Assembly: GCA_035691485.1 (NCBI GenBank)
Contig: DASSIZ010000134.1
Coordinates: 1 to 45,478, forward strand
Reading direction: 5' to 3'
DNA from: Terriglobales bacterium
GTDB taxonomy: Bacteria > Acidobacteriota > Terriglobia > Terriglobales > Acidobacteriaceae
DNA length: 45,478 bases
The notes beneath the pieces are model-generated. The model was given only the letters and a program-made list of their open reading frames with translations. It was not told the DNA's origin and searched no databases. Positions within the stretch are counted from its first letter, which is position 1, and every line of letters begins with the position of its first letter. Both the position numbers and the translations under genes were made by a program. Below are positions 7,476-18,169 of the stretch, one piece after another.

Positions 7476-8465
7476 ATGAACGATTCATCAATTTCGCTGA
7501 GCGCAATGCCGGCAGCCCGTTCCAGCGAACGACGCGCGGCGGGGTGGCTGGAACGCCGGCTCCAGGAAGTGAACCGCGAGCTGTGGCTGGTGCTGTCGAT
7601 GTTCGTACTGGCGGCCTTCCTGAATTTCGCCGCCGGCACCGAACGGATGGTTCTGGGCTTCTACTCGCTGCCCACCCTTTTTTCCGCTTACGTGTACGGA
7701 CGCAGGCACGCCGTGCTGAGCGCCTTCGCCAGCGCCTTCCTGGTGGGGCTGCTGAGTTATTTCAATCCGCAGCTGTTCACGCGCACGTCCGTAAGGCTGC
7801 CGGTGGATGATCGCTGGTTCGATCTCGTCATCTGGGCCGGGATCCTGGTCCTGACCGCCTATGCCATGGGCACGCTGTATGAACGGCGCGAGCGCAGCAT
7901 GAGCGAGCTGCGCGATGCCTACCACGGAATCCTCCTCATCCTGCAGTCGGTCATCGCGAAAGACAAGGACATCGAGAACCATTCCTACCGCGTATCCATC
8001 TACGCTACGAGAATCGCGCAAATCATGCGAATGGAAGCGGAGCGGATTGAAGACCTCCGCTCGGCGGCGCTGTTGCACGAATTGGTAAACGTGGATATCG
8101 GCCACGACGTCCTGCTGAAGGCGGCCCGCAGTACCGGCGGCACCTCGCTGCAATCCCGCGGAGCCGCCCGCGCTGGCGGTTCGTTGCCGCGCGTGTTGCC
8201 CATTCTCCTGGCAGCCGGAGAAGCTCGCCAGGCGGGCGGAAGCGAACTTCCAATCGAAAGCCGGGTGCTTTCCGTGGCGGACGTGTTCGACTCGCTCACC
8301 AGCGACCGGCCGTATCGTAAGGCGATGTCGCCATTCGATGCCAAGGAGATCATCCTGCGCGGGGCCGGCAGCGATTTCGATCCCACCGTGGTCAGCGCGT
8401 TTGCATTCGCCTTCGACCGGCGGCAATTAGAACCACCGGCCTTCACCGGCACTGCCAGTGGATGA
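7476..8465 (+). CDS. membrane HD-GYP-like protein with degenerate catalytic site
   Basis: A 329-residue protein. Residues 36-134 contain about four membrane helices resembling the KdpD-type DUF4118 sensor (LPTLFSAYVYGRRHAVLSA), then a short coiled linker, then an HD-GYP-like region from about 150. The framework is there: HSYRVSIYATRIA, LRSAALLHE, IESRVLSVADVFDSLTSDRP, YRKAMSPFDAKEII and GAGSDFDPTVV. The catalytic His-Asp dyad reads His201-Glu202, the following GKIGIPD-type stretch is altered, and the whole HHExxDGxGYP segment is replaced by a Gly/Ala/Arg-rich stretch (about 217-255). It is therefore unlikely to hydrolyse c-di-GMP and may act as a binding or signalling scaffold. Ribosome site GAGGGA precedes ATG. 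Probably cotranscribed with the upstream PilZ gene. Confidence 0.82.
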   Translation: MNDSSISLSAMPAARSSERRAAGWLERRLQEVNRELWLVLSMFVLAAFLNFAAGTERMVLGFYSLPTLFSAYVYGRRHAVLSAFASAFLVGLLSYFNPQLFTRTSVRLPVDDRWFDLVIWAGILVLTAYAMGTLYERRERSMSELRDAYHGILLILQSVIAKDKDIENHSYRVSIYATRIAQIMRMEAERIEDLRSAALLHELVNVDIGHDVLLKAARSTGGTSLQSRGAARAGGSLPRVLPILLAAGEARQAGGSELPIESRVLSVADVFDSLTSDRPYRKAMSPFDAKEIILRGAGSDFDPTVVSAFAFAFDRRQLEPPAFTGTASG

Positions 8466-8483
8466 TCGCTTGTACTGGTGTCG

Positions 8484-10682
8484 CTAACGGTGCGGCAGTT
8501 CCAATCGCGCTCCCACTTTTACCAGAACCGGCGGGCCCCAGGACGGGGTCGGAGTGCGGCCGACGATATAGCGCTGATCGAGAGCGTTCTCCGCGGCGCA
8601 GTAAAGCGAGACACCACGGGCGAGCCGCCGCGACGCAAATACGTCGAGATTGAACATGGAATCGAGCGGCAGCAGGTTCTGGTCGTCATCAAACTGGCGA
8701 CTGGAGGCGCGCGCCTGTGCCGAGAAGGTCCACTTGTGCCCACTATAAGCGATAGCAGCGCTCATCGCGTGCCGTGGAACTTGCGGAATCACGAGGCCCA
8801 CCAGCGCCAGGTTGGCGGGGGAGGTCAATACCGTCGCGTCCAGGAACTGGTACGCGGTGCGGATGGTAAAGCGGTGGGCAAGGCGCGACTCGAGCGATAG
8901 CTCCAGCCCGCGAGAACGCAAGCTGCCCAGGTTCTGGCGTTGGCGCGTGATCAGCTGCGGCGTGACCCGCAAGGTGGAGTTGGCGACCGGATCCGTCACC
9001 TGGTTCCAGAAAAAATTGGCGCGGGCGCGAATTGTGGCAGTCGAAAATCCGATCCCGGTTTCGGCGCCATCCAGGTGCTCAGGGTTGAGCGCCGGGTTGG
9101 CAAGGGTGAGGATATTGCCGACCCGAAAATTGCGGTACAGCTCATTCAGTGTCGGCACGCGAAACGAGCGGTAAGCCGAGCTTGTCCAGCTGAAGCCGCG
9201 ACCGAGCGACACGACCGCGCCGGCATGGGGGCTGGCGGCCAAGCCGTCTCGTGAACCCTGGACAAGCAAAGGTTCGTTGCTCCAGCGGTCCAGCCGAGCG
9301 CCAAGAGTGAGGGTCAGGCGGCGAAAGCGGATGGAATCACCCACATAATTTCCGAACAGTGTCTGGCCTCCGCCGGCTGAAGACGGGGTTGCTTTGCCGC
9401 CGTTGAAGCTGATCTCGTTGCTGACGCCGCGAACCACCCGCAGCTCGCTGCCGGCAAAAATCGAGTGGCGATTTGCCAGCAGGCCCGTCCACTGCGCGCC
9501 GCCGCCGGCCTGCTGCGCCGGAACCAGCTGCCAGGAGGTCAACGTCTCACGCGAACGATCGACCGCGATGGCGGAGAATGTCTGCGAGTAACGTTGAGCG
9601 TCGCCGTAGGCCCGTAAAGCAAGGAGGCCCGGACCGGCGCGAAGGTCCAGCCCGGCGCGCACTTCCGCCAGGCGCGTGCTGTTCACCTGCAAAGGTGTTC
9701 CGTTGCCGCGCCCCTCGTTGAACAGAGACACGGAAGCGAAGGCATTGCCATCGCCGGCGAGGCGGCGTTGCAGGCGGGTGGCGACGCTGGCGTAGTGCAA
9801 GGTCAAGGGAGTATCGACGCTGCCACGATCCGGGCGCAGCACCGCCACGTAACCGTCGGTGCGAAATCCTTCCGCGGATGCGTTCAGAGTCCAAGGGCCG
9901 AACGGGTGGCTCGCGACGACGGAGCCCTCCGGCGTGTTCTGGTTGCCGAAGTTAATGTCGGCGGCAAGTTGTTCCGGGGGATGCTGCTGGAAGATGTTGA
10001 CCACGCCGGCCAGGGCAGAACTGCCGTAGAGGTGGGAAGCGCCCCCGGCCATCAGTTCAACCGCGTCGATGGTCTCGGCCGGTACGCGATCCCAGTAAAC
10101 CCAGCCTCCGAAGGGATCGTTGAGGGGAACGTCATCGTCGATGACCAGGAGTCTGCTGGCGCCGCTCGCCGCCAGTCCGCGCAGTGATGCGCCCTGGGTG
10201 GTGGGATTGGCAGCGCGGCTGCCGGTGCGCCGCAGCAGCGAGAATCCCGGCGCCTGGCGAAGTTTCTCGTCGAGCGTAGCGCCGCCGGAATCGGCAATTG
10301 CTTTCCCGGAAAAACGGACTACGGCGGCATCGGTCTGGGCGACCGGCGTGGCCGAGCGCTGCGGCGTCACCACGATTTCCTGGGTTAATGGAAGCACCGG
10401 CAACACTACGTCGATGCGTGCGCTGCGATCGATGACACGCTGCCGCACCGGGGAAAAGCCGGCGGCCTGCACCAGGAGTTCGGCACCGGGAGCAACGTCG
10501 GGAAAACTGAAGCGGCCACCTCCGTCCGAGACGCGTTCGGTGCGCTGCCCGGCATCGTCCACCACGATGCGTGCCCCGGGAATGACCGCGCCGGAGGCGT
10601 CGCGCACGGTGCCACGCAAGCCCTCCGCCTGGGCGCACAATGAGCACGCGGCCAACACGAAAACGGGGAACAGCTTGATCAT
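8484..10682 (-). CDS. TonB-dependent outer-membrane receptor
   Basis: A 732-residue receptor from ATG 10682. Signal peptide residues 1-18 (LFPVFVLAACSLCAQA); residues 20-95 form a carboxypeptidase-regulatory-like beta-sandwich (LRGTVRDASGAVIPGARIVV); then a TonB-box-like stretch (EIVVTPQRS), a plug domain to about 245 (LDEKLRQAPGFSLLRR, NPTTQGASLRGLAASGASRL, LYGSSALAGVVNIF) and a 22-stranded barrel. It imports a scarce substrate across the outer membrane, powered by TonB-ExbBD. The plug resembles vitamin B12/siderophore receptors, but the ligand cannot be read here and no transporter genes are adjacent. The frame extends 24 codons further upstream, but the signal peptide fixes this start. It converges on the HD-GYP gene with an 18-base gap. 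Confidence 0.9.
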   Translation of the reverse strand: MIKLFPVFVLAACSLCAQAEGLRGTVRDASGAVIPGARIVVDDAGQRTERVSDGGGRFSFPDVAPGAELLVQAAGFSPVRQRVIDRSARIDVVLPVLPLTQEIVVTPQRSATPVAQTDAAVVRFSGKAIADSGGATLDEKLRQAPGFSLLRRTGSRAANPTTQGASLRGLAASGASRLLVIDDDVPLNDPFGGWVYWDRVPAETIDAVELMAGGASHLYGSSALAGVVNIFQQHPPEQLAADINFGNQNTPEGSVVASHPFGPWTLNASAEGFRTDGYVAVLRPDRGSVDTPLTLHYASVATRLQRRLAGDGNAFASVSLFNEGRGNGTPLQVNSTRLAEVRAGLDLRAGPGLLALRAYGDAQRYSQTFSAIAVDRSRETLTSWQLVPAQQAGGGAQWTGLLANRHSIFAGSELRVVRGVSNEISFNGGKATPSSAGGGQTLFGNYVGDSIRFRRLTLTLGARLDRWSNEPLLVQGSRDGLAASPHAGAVVSLGRGFSWTSSAYRSFRVPTLNELYRNFRVGNILTLANPALNPEHLDGAETGIGFSTATIRARANFFWNQVTDPVANSTLRVTPQLITRQRQNLGSLRSRGLELSLESRLAHRFTIRTAYQFLDATVLTSPANLALVGLVIPQVPRHAMSAAIAYSGHKWTFSAQARASSRQFDDDQNLLPLDSMFNLDVFASRRLARGVSLYCAAENALDQRYIVGRTPTPSWGPPVLVKVGARLELPHR

Positions 10683-10892
10683 AGTTGGGCCCGGCGTGTT
10701 ATGCCAGGCGGCGATGCGACGGGCTGTCCCTGCAAATCCACCCACCCCGGGCAAGATAGTGCGGGACTTCCGAGAAGAGATGCGGAATCCAGAGTCTCAG
10801 GTTGGCAGCGGGCTGAAGTGGTGGATCGAAAGTGACGGATCGCGGAAAGAAGGCTGCAGGCGGCTCCGTATACAATCACTACGGAGAAAATC

Positions 10893-12341
10893 ATGTCATC
10901 TGCTCTTCAAGACCTTGAACCGAAGCGGCTGTGGAAGCACTTTGAAGCGCTGGCGGCGATCCCGCGGGCGTCCACCAAGGAAGCGGCGGCGCGCGACTAC
11001 GTGCTGGCACAGGCCAAGCGATTGGGCCTGGAGTCGGTACACGACAAGGTCGGCAACACGGTCATCCGTAAACCGGCGCGCAAGGGCCGCGAGAATGCTC
11101 CCATGGCGCTGCTGCAGGGACATCTCGACATGGTGTGCGAGAAGAATGAAGGCACCGCGCACAACTTCGAGCGCGATCCCATCAAGGTGGTGCGAGATGG
11201 TGATTGGCTGAAGGCCGACGGGACCACGCTGGGATCCGATAACGGTGTCGGGGTGGCGGCGGCCTTGGCAGTCTTGGAGAGCGACGACATCGCGCACGGG
11301 CCGCTGGAGTTCGCCTTCACCATCGACGAGGAAACGGGTCTCACGGGCGCCTCGGAATTTCCCGCCGGACTGCTAAAGTCAAAGTATTTCCTGAACCTGG
11401 ATAACGAAGAGAAGGGAACGCTGTGCATCGGCTGCTCGGGAGGAATCAACACTACCGCGCGGCGCAAGGTGACGCTTCGCAAAGCCAAGGGCGGCGCGCC
11501 GTACCGGATCAAGGTTTCCGGGCTGAAGGGCGGCCATTCCGGGGTGGACATCCACCAGGGCCGCGGCAATGCCATTCGCATGCTGGGACGGGTCTTGCAG
11601 CGCGCGATGGAAGCCGTTTCCGTTGAGATTGCCGACCTGAAGGGCGGAAGCGCGCGCAACGCGATTCCGCGAGAAGCCTCGGCAACCGTGGTAACGGATG
11701 CGGCGCGTGAAAAAGACTTGCAGGCGCTGGTGGCCGAGATGCAGGCGGAATTCCAGTCTGACCTGGGGAATTTTGATCCTGGAGTACAGGTCGCGCTGGA
11801 GAAGAGCTCGGGCGCGCCTGAGGTGCTCGCCGCCGACGACGCGCGCAGCGCGGTGGACCTGCTGGCCAGCCTTCATCACGGAGTCCTGGCGATGAGCCCG
11901 GACATTGCCGGGCTGGTGCAGACCTCCACCAACCTTGCGACTGTGGGCCTGAACGATGGGGTACTGGAGATCGGCACCAGCCAACGCAGCGCGATCGCGA
12001 GCAGCAAAGACGCTGCCGCGCGCATGATCGCCACCATTTGCCGCCTGGCGGGGTTCGATACTTCCCATGGCGCCGGCTATCCGGGATGGAAGCCGGACCC
12101 GAATAGCGAAATCGTCAGGAAGATGCAGTCGGTGCACCAGGAACTTTTCGGCCAGCCGGCGAAGCTCATTGCCATGCACGCCGGCTTGGAGTGCGGCGTG
12201 ATCGGCGAAAAGTATCCGGGAATGCAGATGATCTCGCTGGGGCCGCAGATCGAGAACCCCCACAGTCCCAACGAGCGCGTGCAAATCTCGTCGGTGGAGA
12301 GTTTTTGGAATTTCCTGAAGACAGCGCTGGAACGGATCTGA
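10893..12341 (+). CDS. pepD: aminoacyl-histidine dipeptidase (peptidase M20C)
   Basis: A 482-residue zinc dipeptidase of the PepD (M20C) family, which cleaves Xaa-His and other unblocked dipeptides in the cytoplasm. Zinc and catalytic motifs are intact: LLQGHLDMVCEKN (His77, Asp79), TLGSDNGVGVAA (bridging Asp116) and TIDEETGLTGASEF (general base Glu146, metal Glu147). The lid/dimerisation domain with KGGHSGVDIHQGRGNAIR follows, then a C-terminal catalytic part with AMHAGLECGVIGEKYPGMQMISLGP holding the last zinc ligands. Length matches the family (about 485). ATG is preceded by GGAG; a TACAAT about 20 bases upstream could be a -10 element. glnE follows 64 bases downstream in the same direction. 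Confidence 0.95.
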   Translation: MSSALQDLEPKRLWKHFEALAAIPRASTKEAAARDYVLAQAKRLGLESVHDKVGNTVIRKPARKGRENAPMALLQGHLDMVCEKNEGTAHNFERDPIKVVRDGDWLKADGTTLGSDNGVGVAAALAVLESDDIAHGPLEFAFTIDEETGLTGASEFPAGLLKSKYFLNLDNEEKGTLCIGCSGGINTTARRKVTLRKAKGGAPYRIKVSGLKGGHSGVDIHQGRGNAIRMLGRVLQRAMEAVSVEIADLKGGSARNAIPREASATVVTDAAREKDLQALVAEMQAEFQSDLGNFDPGVQVALEKSSGAPEVLAADDARSAVDLLASLHHGVLAMSPDIAGLVQTSTNLATVGLNDGVLEIGTSQRSAIASSKDAAARMIATICRLAGFDTSHGAGYPGWKPDPNSEIVRKMQSVHQELFGQPAKLIAMHAGLECGVIGEKYPGMQMISLGPQIENPHSPNERVQISSVESFWNFLKTALERI

Positions 12342-12405
12342 GGAATTAAGATTTTTGAGAATGCAGAATCCGTTATTCTTCATTTTGAATTTTTCATTCT
12401 GAATT
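12342..12405. repeat. AT-rich quasi-repeat before glnE
   Basis: This short spacer is strikingly AT-rich against a GC-rich genome and is built of recurring words (GAATGCAGAATC, TTCTTCATTTTGAAT, TTTTTCATTCTGAAT). A similar phrase, TTAATTCTTCATTC, recurs at about 40870-40883. It looks like a member of a dispersed quasi-periodic intergenic repeat rather than ordinary promoter DNA, though it may also contain the glnE promoter. Confidence 0.35.
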
Positions 12406-15318
12406 GTGTCCAAAACTGCCCATGCAGTGCCGGAGCTACCGCCTACGCCGTTTCGCGATCCGGAAGGCGCCCGCCGCAACCTGGCGAAGATTGCCGAGCG
12501 CGTGCCGGCCGGGGTGTCGCGAGCGATTCCGGCGCTGCTCGCCGATGTTCCCGACCCGGACGCGGCGCTGAACCTGTTCGAACGTCTCACTGAAAGCGCG
12601 CCGGCGGAGTTGTTTCGTGCCTTCGACCGCGACCGGGTGCTGGCGCACTACGCCTTGGCGGTATTCGGATACAGCCACTTTCTCGGCGAAACCCTGATCC
12701 AGAACAGCGACCTGTTTCACATGCTGCAGCGCGACAAGATCCTGGACCACTCGCGCTCCCGCGAGGAGTACCGCGAGGCTTTCGCGCGCTTCCGGTCGCG
12801 ATCCTTCGATACCGACCTGGCGCTGCTGCTGGCGCGCTTCAAGCGCCGCGAGTACGTGCGCATCATGCTGCGCGACGTGCTGGGCACGGCCACCTTGGCG
12901 GATACCACCAATGAAATTTCTTCCCTCGCCGACGTGCTGATCGAGGAGGCGCTGCGCGAGACCGACGCCGCCTTCCGCAGCCGCTACGGCCCGCCGCAGC
13001 ACTTCGACGCGGAAGGCAGGCTGACCGACATTCCGGTGACGGTGGTGTCGCTGGGCAAGCTGGGCGGCAACGAGCTGAACTACAGCTCCGACATCGACCT
13101 GCTGTTTCTCTTTGGCGACGGCGAGGATGCGGGCACGACCTCGATTTCCGTTCGCGAGTATTTTGTCCGCCTGGCGCAAACCGTGACCGACACGCTGTCG
13201 CGGATCACGAAAGACGGTTCGGCATTTCGCGTCGACCTCCGCTTGCGGCCACAGGGCGGGGAAGGCGAGCCGGCGATCGGGCTATCGCAGGCGCTGCAAT
13301 ATTACGGCAACTCTGCCGCCGATTGGGAGCTGCAGGCGATGATCAAGGCGCGGCAGTCGGCAGGAGACGTATCGCTGGCCCGGAAATTCATTCGCGCCGT
13401 CCAGCCCTTCGTGTACCGCGAGCAGCTGAACTTCGCGGCGATTGAAACGGCGCTGAGGGCACGGGACCGAATCGGCGCCCGGCGCCGCGTGGCCACCGCG
13501 AAAGGCGGCACCATTGACGTCAAGCTCGATCGCGGCGGCATTCGCGACATCGAGTTCCTGGTGCAGTGCCTGCAGCGCGTTTACGGCGGCAACGAGCGCT
13601 GGCTGCGCTCCGGCGGCACCTTGTTCTCGCTGCAGAAGCTGCACGATAAAGAACACCTGGCCGGCCGCGACTTCAACGAGCTGACCACCGCTTACGAGTT
13701 TCTGCGAAAGCTGGAGCACCGGTTGCAACTTCGCCAGGGACAGCAGACGCACAAGCTACCCAAATCGCGGGAACAGCTGGAAGTCCTGGCGCGTTCGATG
13801 GCGAGCGGGCAGGTGGCACTGGCCGACGACCTGGAGCAGTCAGTGCGGCGGCGCATGGCGGCGGTCGCCGAAATCTACAACCGGATCATCCATCACCAGC
13901 AGTGGCAGCAACAGCGCGACACGCCGGAGTTTCACTTGGAAAGCGCGGAGCCGGGGCGCGACCAGAGCGAGCGGCAGATCATGGCGCGCCTGGCGGCCGA
14001 TGCTCCCGCGCTGCACGAAGTCATGAGCAGCGCAAACCTGAAGGGTCCGGCGAGAAGGAACCTGCTTCGTTTTTTGTCAGCCGCTTTCACCAGCTCGGAG
14101 CGGTACGCAACCGTCGCGCGTGCGCCAGAAGCGGTGCAAGGCGCGGTAGAGATTCTGCGCCTGAGCGATTATCTGACCGACATTCTGACTCGGCATCCGG
14201 AAGAGATTGCCGGGCTGGCGAGCCGCGGAGGGGGCGCGGCACCGAACGGCGCCGGCCAGCTATTTGAGCAGGAGGAGGAAGAACAGCGCGCGTTTGGCGA
14301 CCCCGTGTTCGCTTATCTGGCCTCAGCCGAAGTCGGCCATAACGAGAAGATGTCGTTGCTGCGCCGCCACTATCGGCACCGCGTATTTGCCTCCGGCGCG
14401 CGCGACGTGGTGGAAAACCGCAACGTGTACGAGTCCCTGGCGGAAAATAGCGCCGCTGCCGACGAGGCGATTGCGGCCGCATTGGCCATCGCAGGACAAC
14501 CGCCCGGATTCGCGGTGCTGGCGCTAGGGCGGCTGGGCACCAGCGAGTTCGACCTGCTTTCCGACGCGGACTTGCTGTTTGTGCGCGATGAATCGCTGGA
14601 TGCCGCCGCCGCCACGCACGCCGCCGAACAGCTGATGCACACCTTGTCCGCATATACGCGCGAGGGTACCGTGTTCCCCGTGGATGCGCGGCTGCGTCCG
14701 CGCGGCGCGGAAGGCGAACTGGTGATGAGCGTTGCCTACCTGGGGGAGTATTTCCGCCGCGAGGCGCAGGCCTGGGAGGCGCTGAGCTTCACCAAGCTGC
14801 GGCATGTCGCCGGAAACGTCGGCCTGTTCACCAGCGCCACCGCGAATGTCTCGGCGCTGCTGGCGCGATTCTCCGCCGATGAAGGGTTTATCGAAGCAGT
14901 CCGGGAGATGCGTTCCAAGCTCGACAAATCCGACCCGGGCGAATTCAGCTTGAAGACCGGTGCCGGCGGCATGTACGACGTGGACTTCCTGGTCTCGGCG
15001 CTGGCGGTGAAACACCGCGTCGCACTGCGCGGGAACACGCGCCAGCGGCTGCGCGCCCTGCGTTATGCGCGGCTGCTCGGCGACAGCGAATTCGAGTTGC
15101 TGGACCGGGCGGCGGAGTTTTATCGCGTCCTGGACCACGCCATTCGCCTCGTCACTGGCCGGCGGCGCCGGGCCTTGCCGGTCGGCGAACAGGCACGCAG
15201 CGCGATCGAAGAACTGGCTGCGCGTATGCTCGGCGGCGCCCTGGACGGAGATGTAGCGGCCCAGTTAGAACGAACCTCGACGGCGGTGCGCGCCCTCTAT
15301 GAGCACGTGATGGTGTGA
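12406..15318 (+). CDS. glnE: bifunctional glutamine synthetase adenylyltransferase/adenylyl-removing enzyme
   Basis: A 970-residue GlnE, close to the usual length (E. coli 946). It adjusts glutamine synthetase by adding AMP to its tyrosine when nitrogen is plentiful and removing it by phosphorolysis when nitrogen is short. Two nucleotidyltransferase domains are visible: the N-terminal adenylyl-removase with LGKLGGNELNYSSDIDLLFL near residue 215, and the C-terminal adenylyltransferase with LGRLGTSEFDLLSDADLLFV near residue 705; both keep the G-x-D-x-D pattern. Each is followed by a helical GlnD/PII-uridylyl-type domain (IKARQSAGD; TKLRHVAG). The start is GTG 12406, with no strong ribosome site. 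No glnA, glnB or glnD lies in the window. Confidence 0.95.
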   Translation: MSKTAHAVPELPPTPFRDPEGARRNLAKIAERVPAGVSRAIPALLADVPDPDAALNLFERLTESAPAELFRAFDRDRVLAHYALAVFGYSHFLGETLIQNSDLFHMLQRDKILDHSRSREEYREAFARFRSRSFDTDLALLLARFKRREYVRIMLRDVLGTATLADTTNEISSLADVLIEEALRETDAAFRSRYGPPQHFDAEGRLTDIPVTVVSLGKLGGNELNYSSDIDLLFLFGDGEDAGTTSISVREYFVRLAQTVTDTLSRITKDGSAFRVDLRLRPQGGEGEPAIGLSQALQYYGNSAADWELQAMIKARQSAGDVSLARKFIRAVQPFVYREQLNFAAIETALRARDRIGARRRVATAKGGTIDVKLDRGGIRDIEFLVQCLQRVYGGNERWLRSGGTLFSLQKLHDKEHLAGRDFNELTTAYEFLRKLEHRLQLRQGQQTHKLPKSREQLEVLARSMASGQVALADDLEQSVRRRMAAVAEIYNRIIHHQQWQQQRDTPEFHLESAEPGRDQSERQIMARLAADAPALHEVMSSANLKGPARRNLLRFLSAAFTSSERYATVARAPEAVQGAVEILRLSDYLTDILTRHPEEIAGLASRGGGAAPNGAGQLFEQEEEEQRAFGDPVFAYLASAEVGHNEKMSLLRRHYRHRVFASGARDVVENRNVYESLAENSAAADEAIAAALAIAGQPPGFAVLALGRLGTSEFDLLSDADLLFVRDESLDAAAATHAAEQLMHTLSAYTREGTVFPVDARLRPRGAEGELVMSVAYLGEYFRREAQAWEALSFTKLRHVAGNVGLFTSATANVSALLARFSADEGFIEAVREMRSKLDKSDPGEFSLKTGAGGMYDVDFLVSALAVKHRVALRGNTRQRLRALRYARLLGDSEFELLDRAAEFYRVLDHAIRLVTGRRRRALPVGEQARSAIEELAARMLGGALDGDVAAQLERTSTAVRALYEHVMV

Positions 15319-15557
15319 CCGCCAACACCAGCTTCTTGTCCATGCCGGTCTTGCGGCGGGAATTCCGGTCCAACGCAGCCGGGTCAGGATCCTGCCACCC
15401 ATGCGGGGAACCGGCGCTGCTGCTGATTTTCAGCTGCTGCTTTCGAAATCCGCACCCGCCACTCCGGACGACGGTATCCTGAGGGAGCTGGACGGCATGG
15501 TCACTCGTCACATTCTTTAGTGATCTGCGTCATGCCCCCTTGTACAACCCGTGGGCC

Positions 15558-15563
15558 TATAAT
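15558..15563 (+). promoter_or_regulatory. possible -10 element upstream of icd
   Basis: A perfect TATAAT lies 35 bases before the icd start codon. No good -35 sits at 16-18 bases upstream; TTGTAC at 15540 is only 12 bases away. The match and its position suggest an icd promoter, possibly needing an activator. Confidence 0.4.
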
Positions 15564-15597
15564 TGGCGAGTCTCTGATAACCCCGAGGAGGTGGTTG

Positions 15598-17022
15598 ATG
15601 GCGGATTCTTATAACGGCCTTCCTGTGCCGAAGGACGGCGCCCGAATTACTTACAGCAACGGCAAGTTCAATATTCCTGATAATCCCATCATTCCGTTCA
15701 TTGAAGGTGATGGAACCGGCCGCGACATCTGGAAAGCCTCAGTGCGCGTGTTCGACGCGGCGGTAAAAAAGGCCTACGGCGGCAAGCGCCGCATCGTGTG
15801 GTACGAAGTGTTCGCCGGCGAAAAGGCGATGTCCACGTTCAAGAACTGGCTTCCCGAAGGCACCATCGAGGCGCTGAAGGACATGCGCGTCAGCATCAAG
15901 GGCCCGCTGACCACGCCCGTCGGCGGCGGCATCCGCTCGCTGAACGTCGCGCTCCGCCAGATCCTGGATCTGTATGACTGCGTGCGCCCCGTGAAGCACT
16001 ATGGCGCGCCCTCCCCGGTGAAGCACCCCGAGCGTATGAACGTGGTCATCCATCGCGAGAACACGGAAGACGTCTACGCCGGCATCGAGTGGGAAGAGGG
16101 AAGCGACAAGGTCAAGAAGCTGATCAGCTTCCTGAACAACGAGATGCTGGCCGGCACGGGCAAGAAGATCCGCGAGGACAGCGGCGTCGGTATCAAGCCC
16201 ATCTCCATCACCGGCACCAAGCGACTGGTCCGCAATGCCATCAAAGACGCACTGCGGAGCGGCCGCAAGAAGGTCACGCTCGTCCACAAGGGCAACATCC
16301 AGAAATTCACCGAAGGCGCTTTCCGCGCCTGGGGCTACGAACTGGCCACCAGCGAATTCCGCGACCAGGTGGTCACCGAGCGCGAGAGCTGGATCCTCGA
16401 CAATAAGGACAAGAACCCGAACATCACCATCGAGCAGAACGCTGCCCTGGTCGAGCCGGGCCTGGAGTACGCTGCCAAGGAGTTCCAACAGACCGTGTAC
16501 AAAGAAGTGAAAGACGTGTTGGACAAGATCTACAAGTCGCACGGCAACGGCCAGTGGAAGAAGAAGCTGATGGTCAATGACCGCATCGCAGACTCCATCT
16601 TCCAGCAGGTCGTAACCCGCGCCGACGAGTACGACATCCTGGCGACACCCAATCTGAACGGCGACTACATCAGCGACGCCTGCGCGGCTCAGATCGGCGG
16701 CCTGGGCATCGCAGCCGGCGCCAACATCGGCGATGGCTATGCCATCTTCGAAGCCACCCACGGTACGGCGCCCAAGTATGCCGACCTGGACGTCATTAAC
16801 CCGACCTCGGTCATCCTGTCGGGCGCCATGATGTTCGAATTCCTGGGATGGAAAGAAGCGGCGAAACTGATCGAAGACGGCGTGCGCAAGACCATCGAGC
16901 AGAAGAAGGTCACCTATGACTTCCACCGCTTGATGGATGGCGCCACCAAGGTGAAATGCAGCGAGTTCGGCAGCTACATTATCGAGAACATGAACGCCTC
17001 GTCTTCGGCGGCGGCCGACTGA
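15598..17022 (+). CDS. icd: isocitrate dehydrogenase (NADP)
   Basis: A 474-residue isocitrate dehydrogenase, converting isocitrate to 2-oxoglutarate and CO2. Substrate and metal sites are clear: [61 protein letters not shown] and [17 protein letters not shown]. Cofactor residues match the NADP enzymes ([11 protein letters not shown], and Tyr/Arg in [12 protein letters not shown]). Compared with the 416-residue E. coli enzyme there is an insertion of roughly 45-50 residues before the [11 protein letters not shown] segment, rich in Lys, Glu and Asn ([12 protein letters not shown] to [10 protein letters not shown]). The start ATG 15598 has a strong GAGGAGGT at 15585; the frame extends 26 codons upstream over the promoter. 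An intrinsic terminator follows; mdh is next. Confidence 0.96.
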   Translation: MADSYNGLPVPKDGARITYSNGKFNIPDNPIIPFIEGDGTGRDIWKASVRVFDAAVKKAYGGKRRIVWYEVFAGEKAMSTFKNWLPEGTIEALKDMRVSIKGPLTTPVGGGIRSLNVALRQILDLYDCVRPVKHYGAPSPVKHPERMNVVIHRENTEDVYAGIEWEEGSDKVKKLISFLNNEMLAGTGKKIREDSGVGIKPISITGTKRLVRNAIKDALRSGRKKVTLVHKGNIQKFTEGAFRAWGYELATSEFRDQVVTERESWILDNKDKNPNITIEQNAALVEPGLEYAAKEFQQTVYKEVKDVLDKIYKSHGNGQWKKKLMVNDRIADSIFQQVVTRADEYDILATPNLNGDYISDACAAQIGGLGIAAGANIGDGYAIFEATHGTAPKYADLDVINPTSVILSGAMMFEFLGWKEAAKLIEDGVRKTIEQKKVTYDFHRLMDGATKVKCSEFGSYIIENMNASSSAAAD

Positions 17023-17055
17023 TCGCAGCCGCGGGAAGGTCACAGTTTTTGAAAT

Positions 17056-17084
17056 GGGGCGGGTCCCGACCCGCCCCGCTTTTT
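17056..17084 (+). terminator. rho-independent terminator of icd
   Basis: GGGGCGGGT pairs with ACCCGCCCC around a four-base loop, followed by five T residues. It lies 34 bases after the icd stop and separates icd from mdh, implying independent transcripts. Confidence 0.85.
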
Positions 17085-17186
17085 CGCCGGCGATGCGTAC
17101 GCAAACCGCAATTTTGGGCGTAGACTAATCCGTTTTCATCCACGGGCAGGCCGCACCGAGCGTGCCCGCCAGAAGGGATTCATACC

Positions 17187-18113
<927 letters not shown>

Positions 18114-18135
18114 CCGCAATCGCGGCGAAACTTGG

Positions 18136-18162
18136 CAGGCCCCGCGCCATCGCCGGGGCCTG
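18136..18162. terminator. hairpin between convergent mdh and SRPBCC genes
   Basis: CAGGCCCCG pairs perfectly with CGGGGCCTG around a nine-base loop. Only a short pyrimidine-rich tail (TCTTACTT) follows on the plus strand. Position between two convergent genes fits a shared terminator. Confidence 0.6.
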
Positions 18163-18169
18163 TCTTACT

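Noticed and set aside
15401-15520. 39-codon frame between glnE and icd
   Set aside because: No ribosome site and no recognisable content; this spacer overlaps the icd promoter region.
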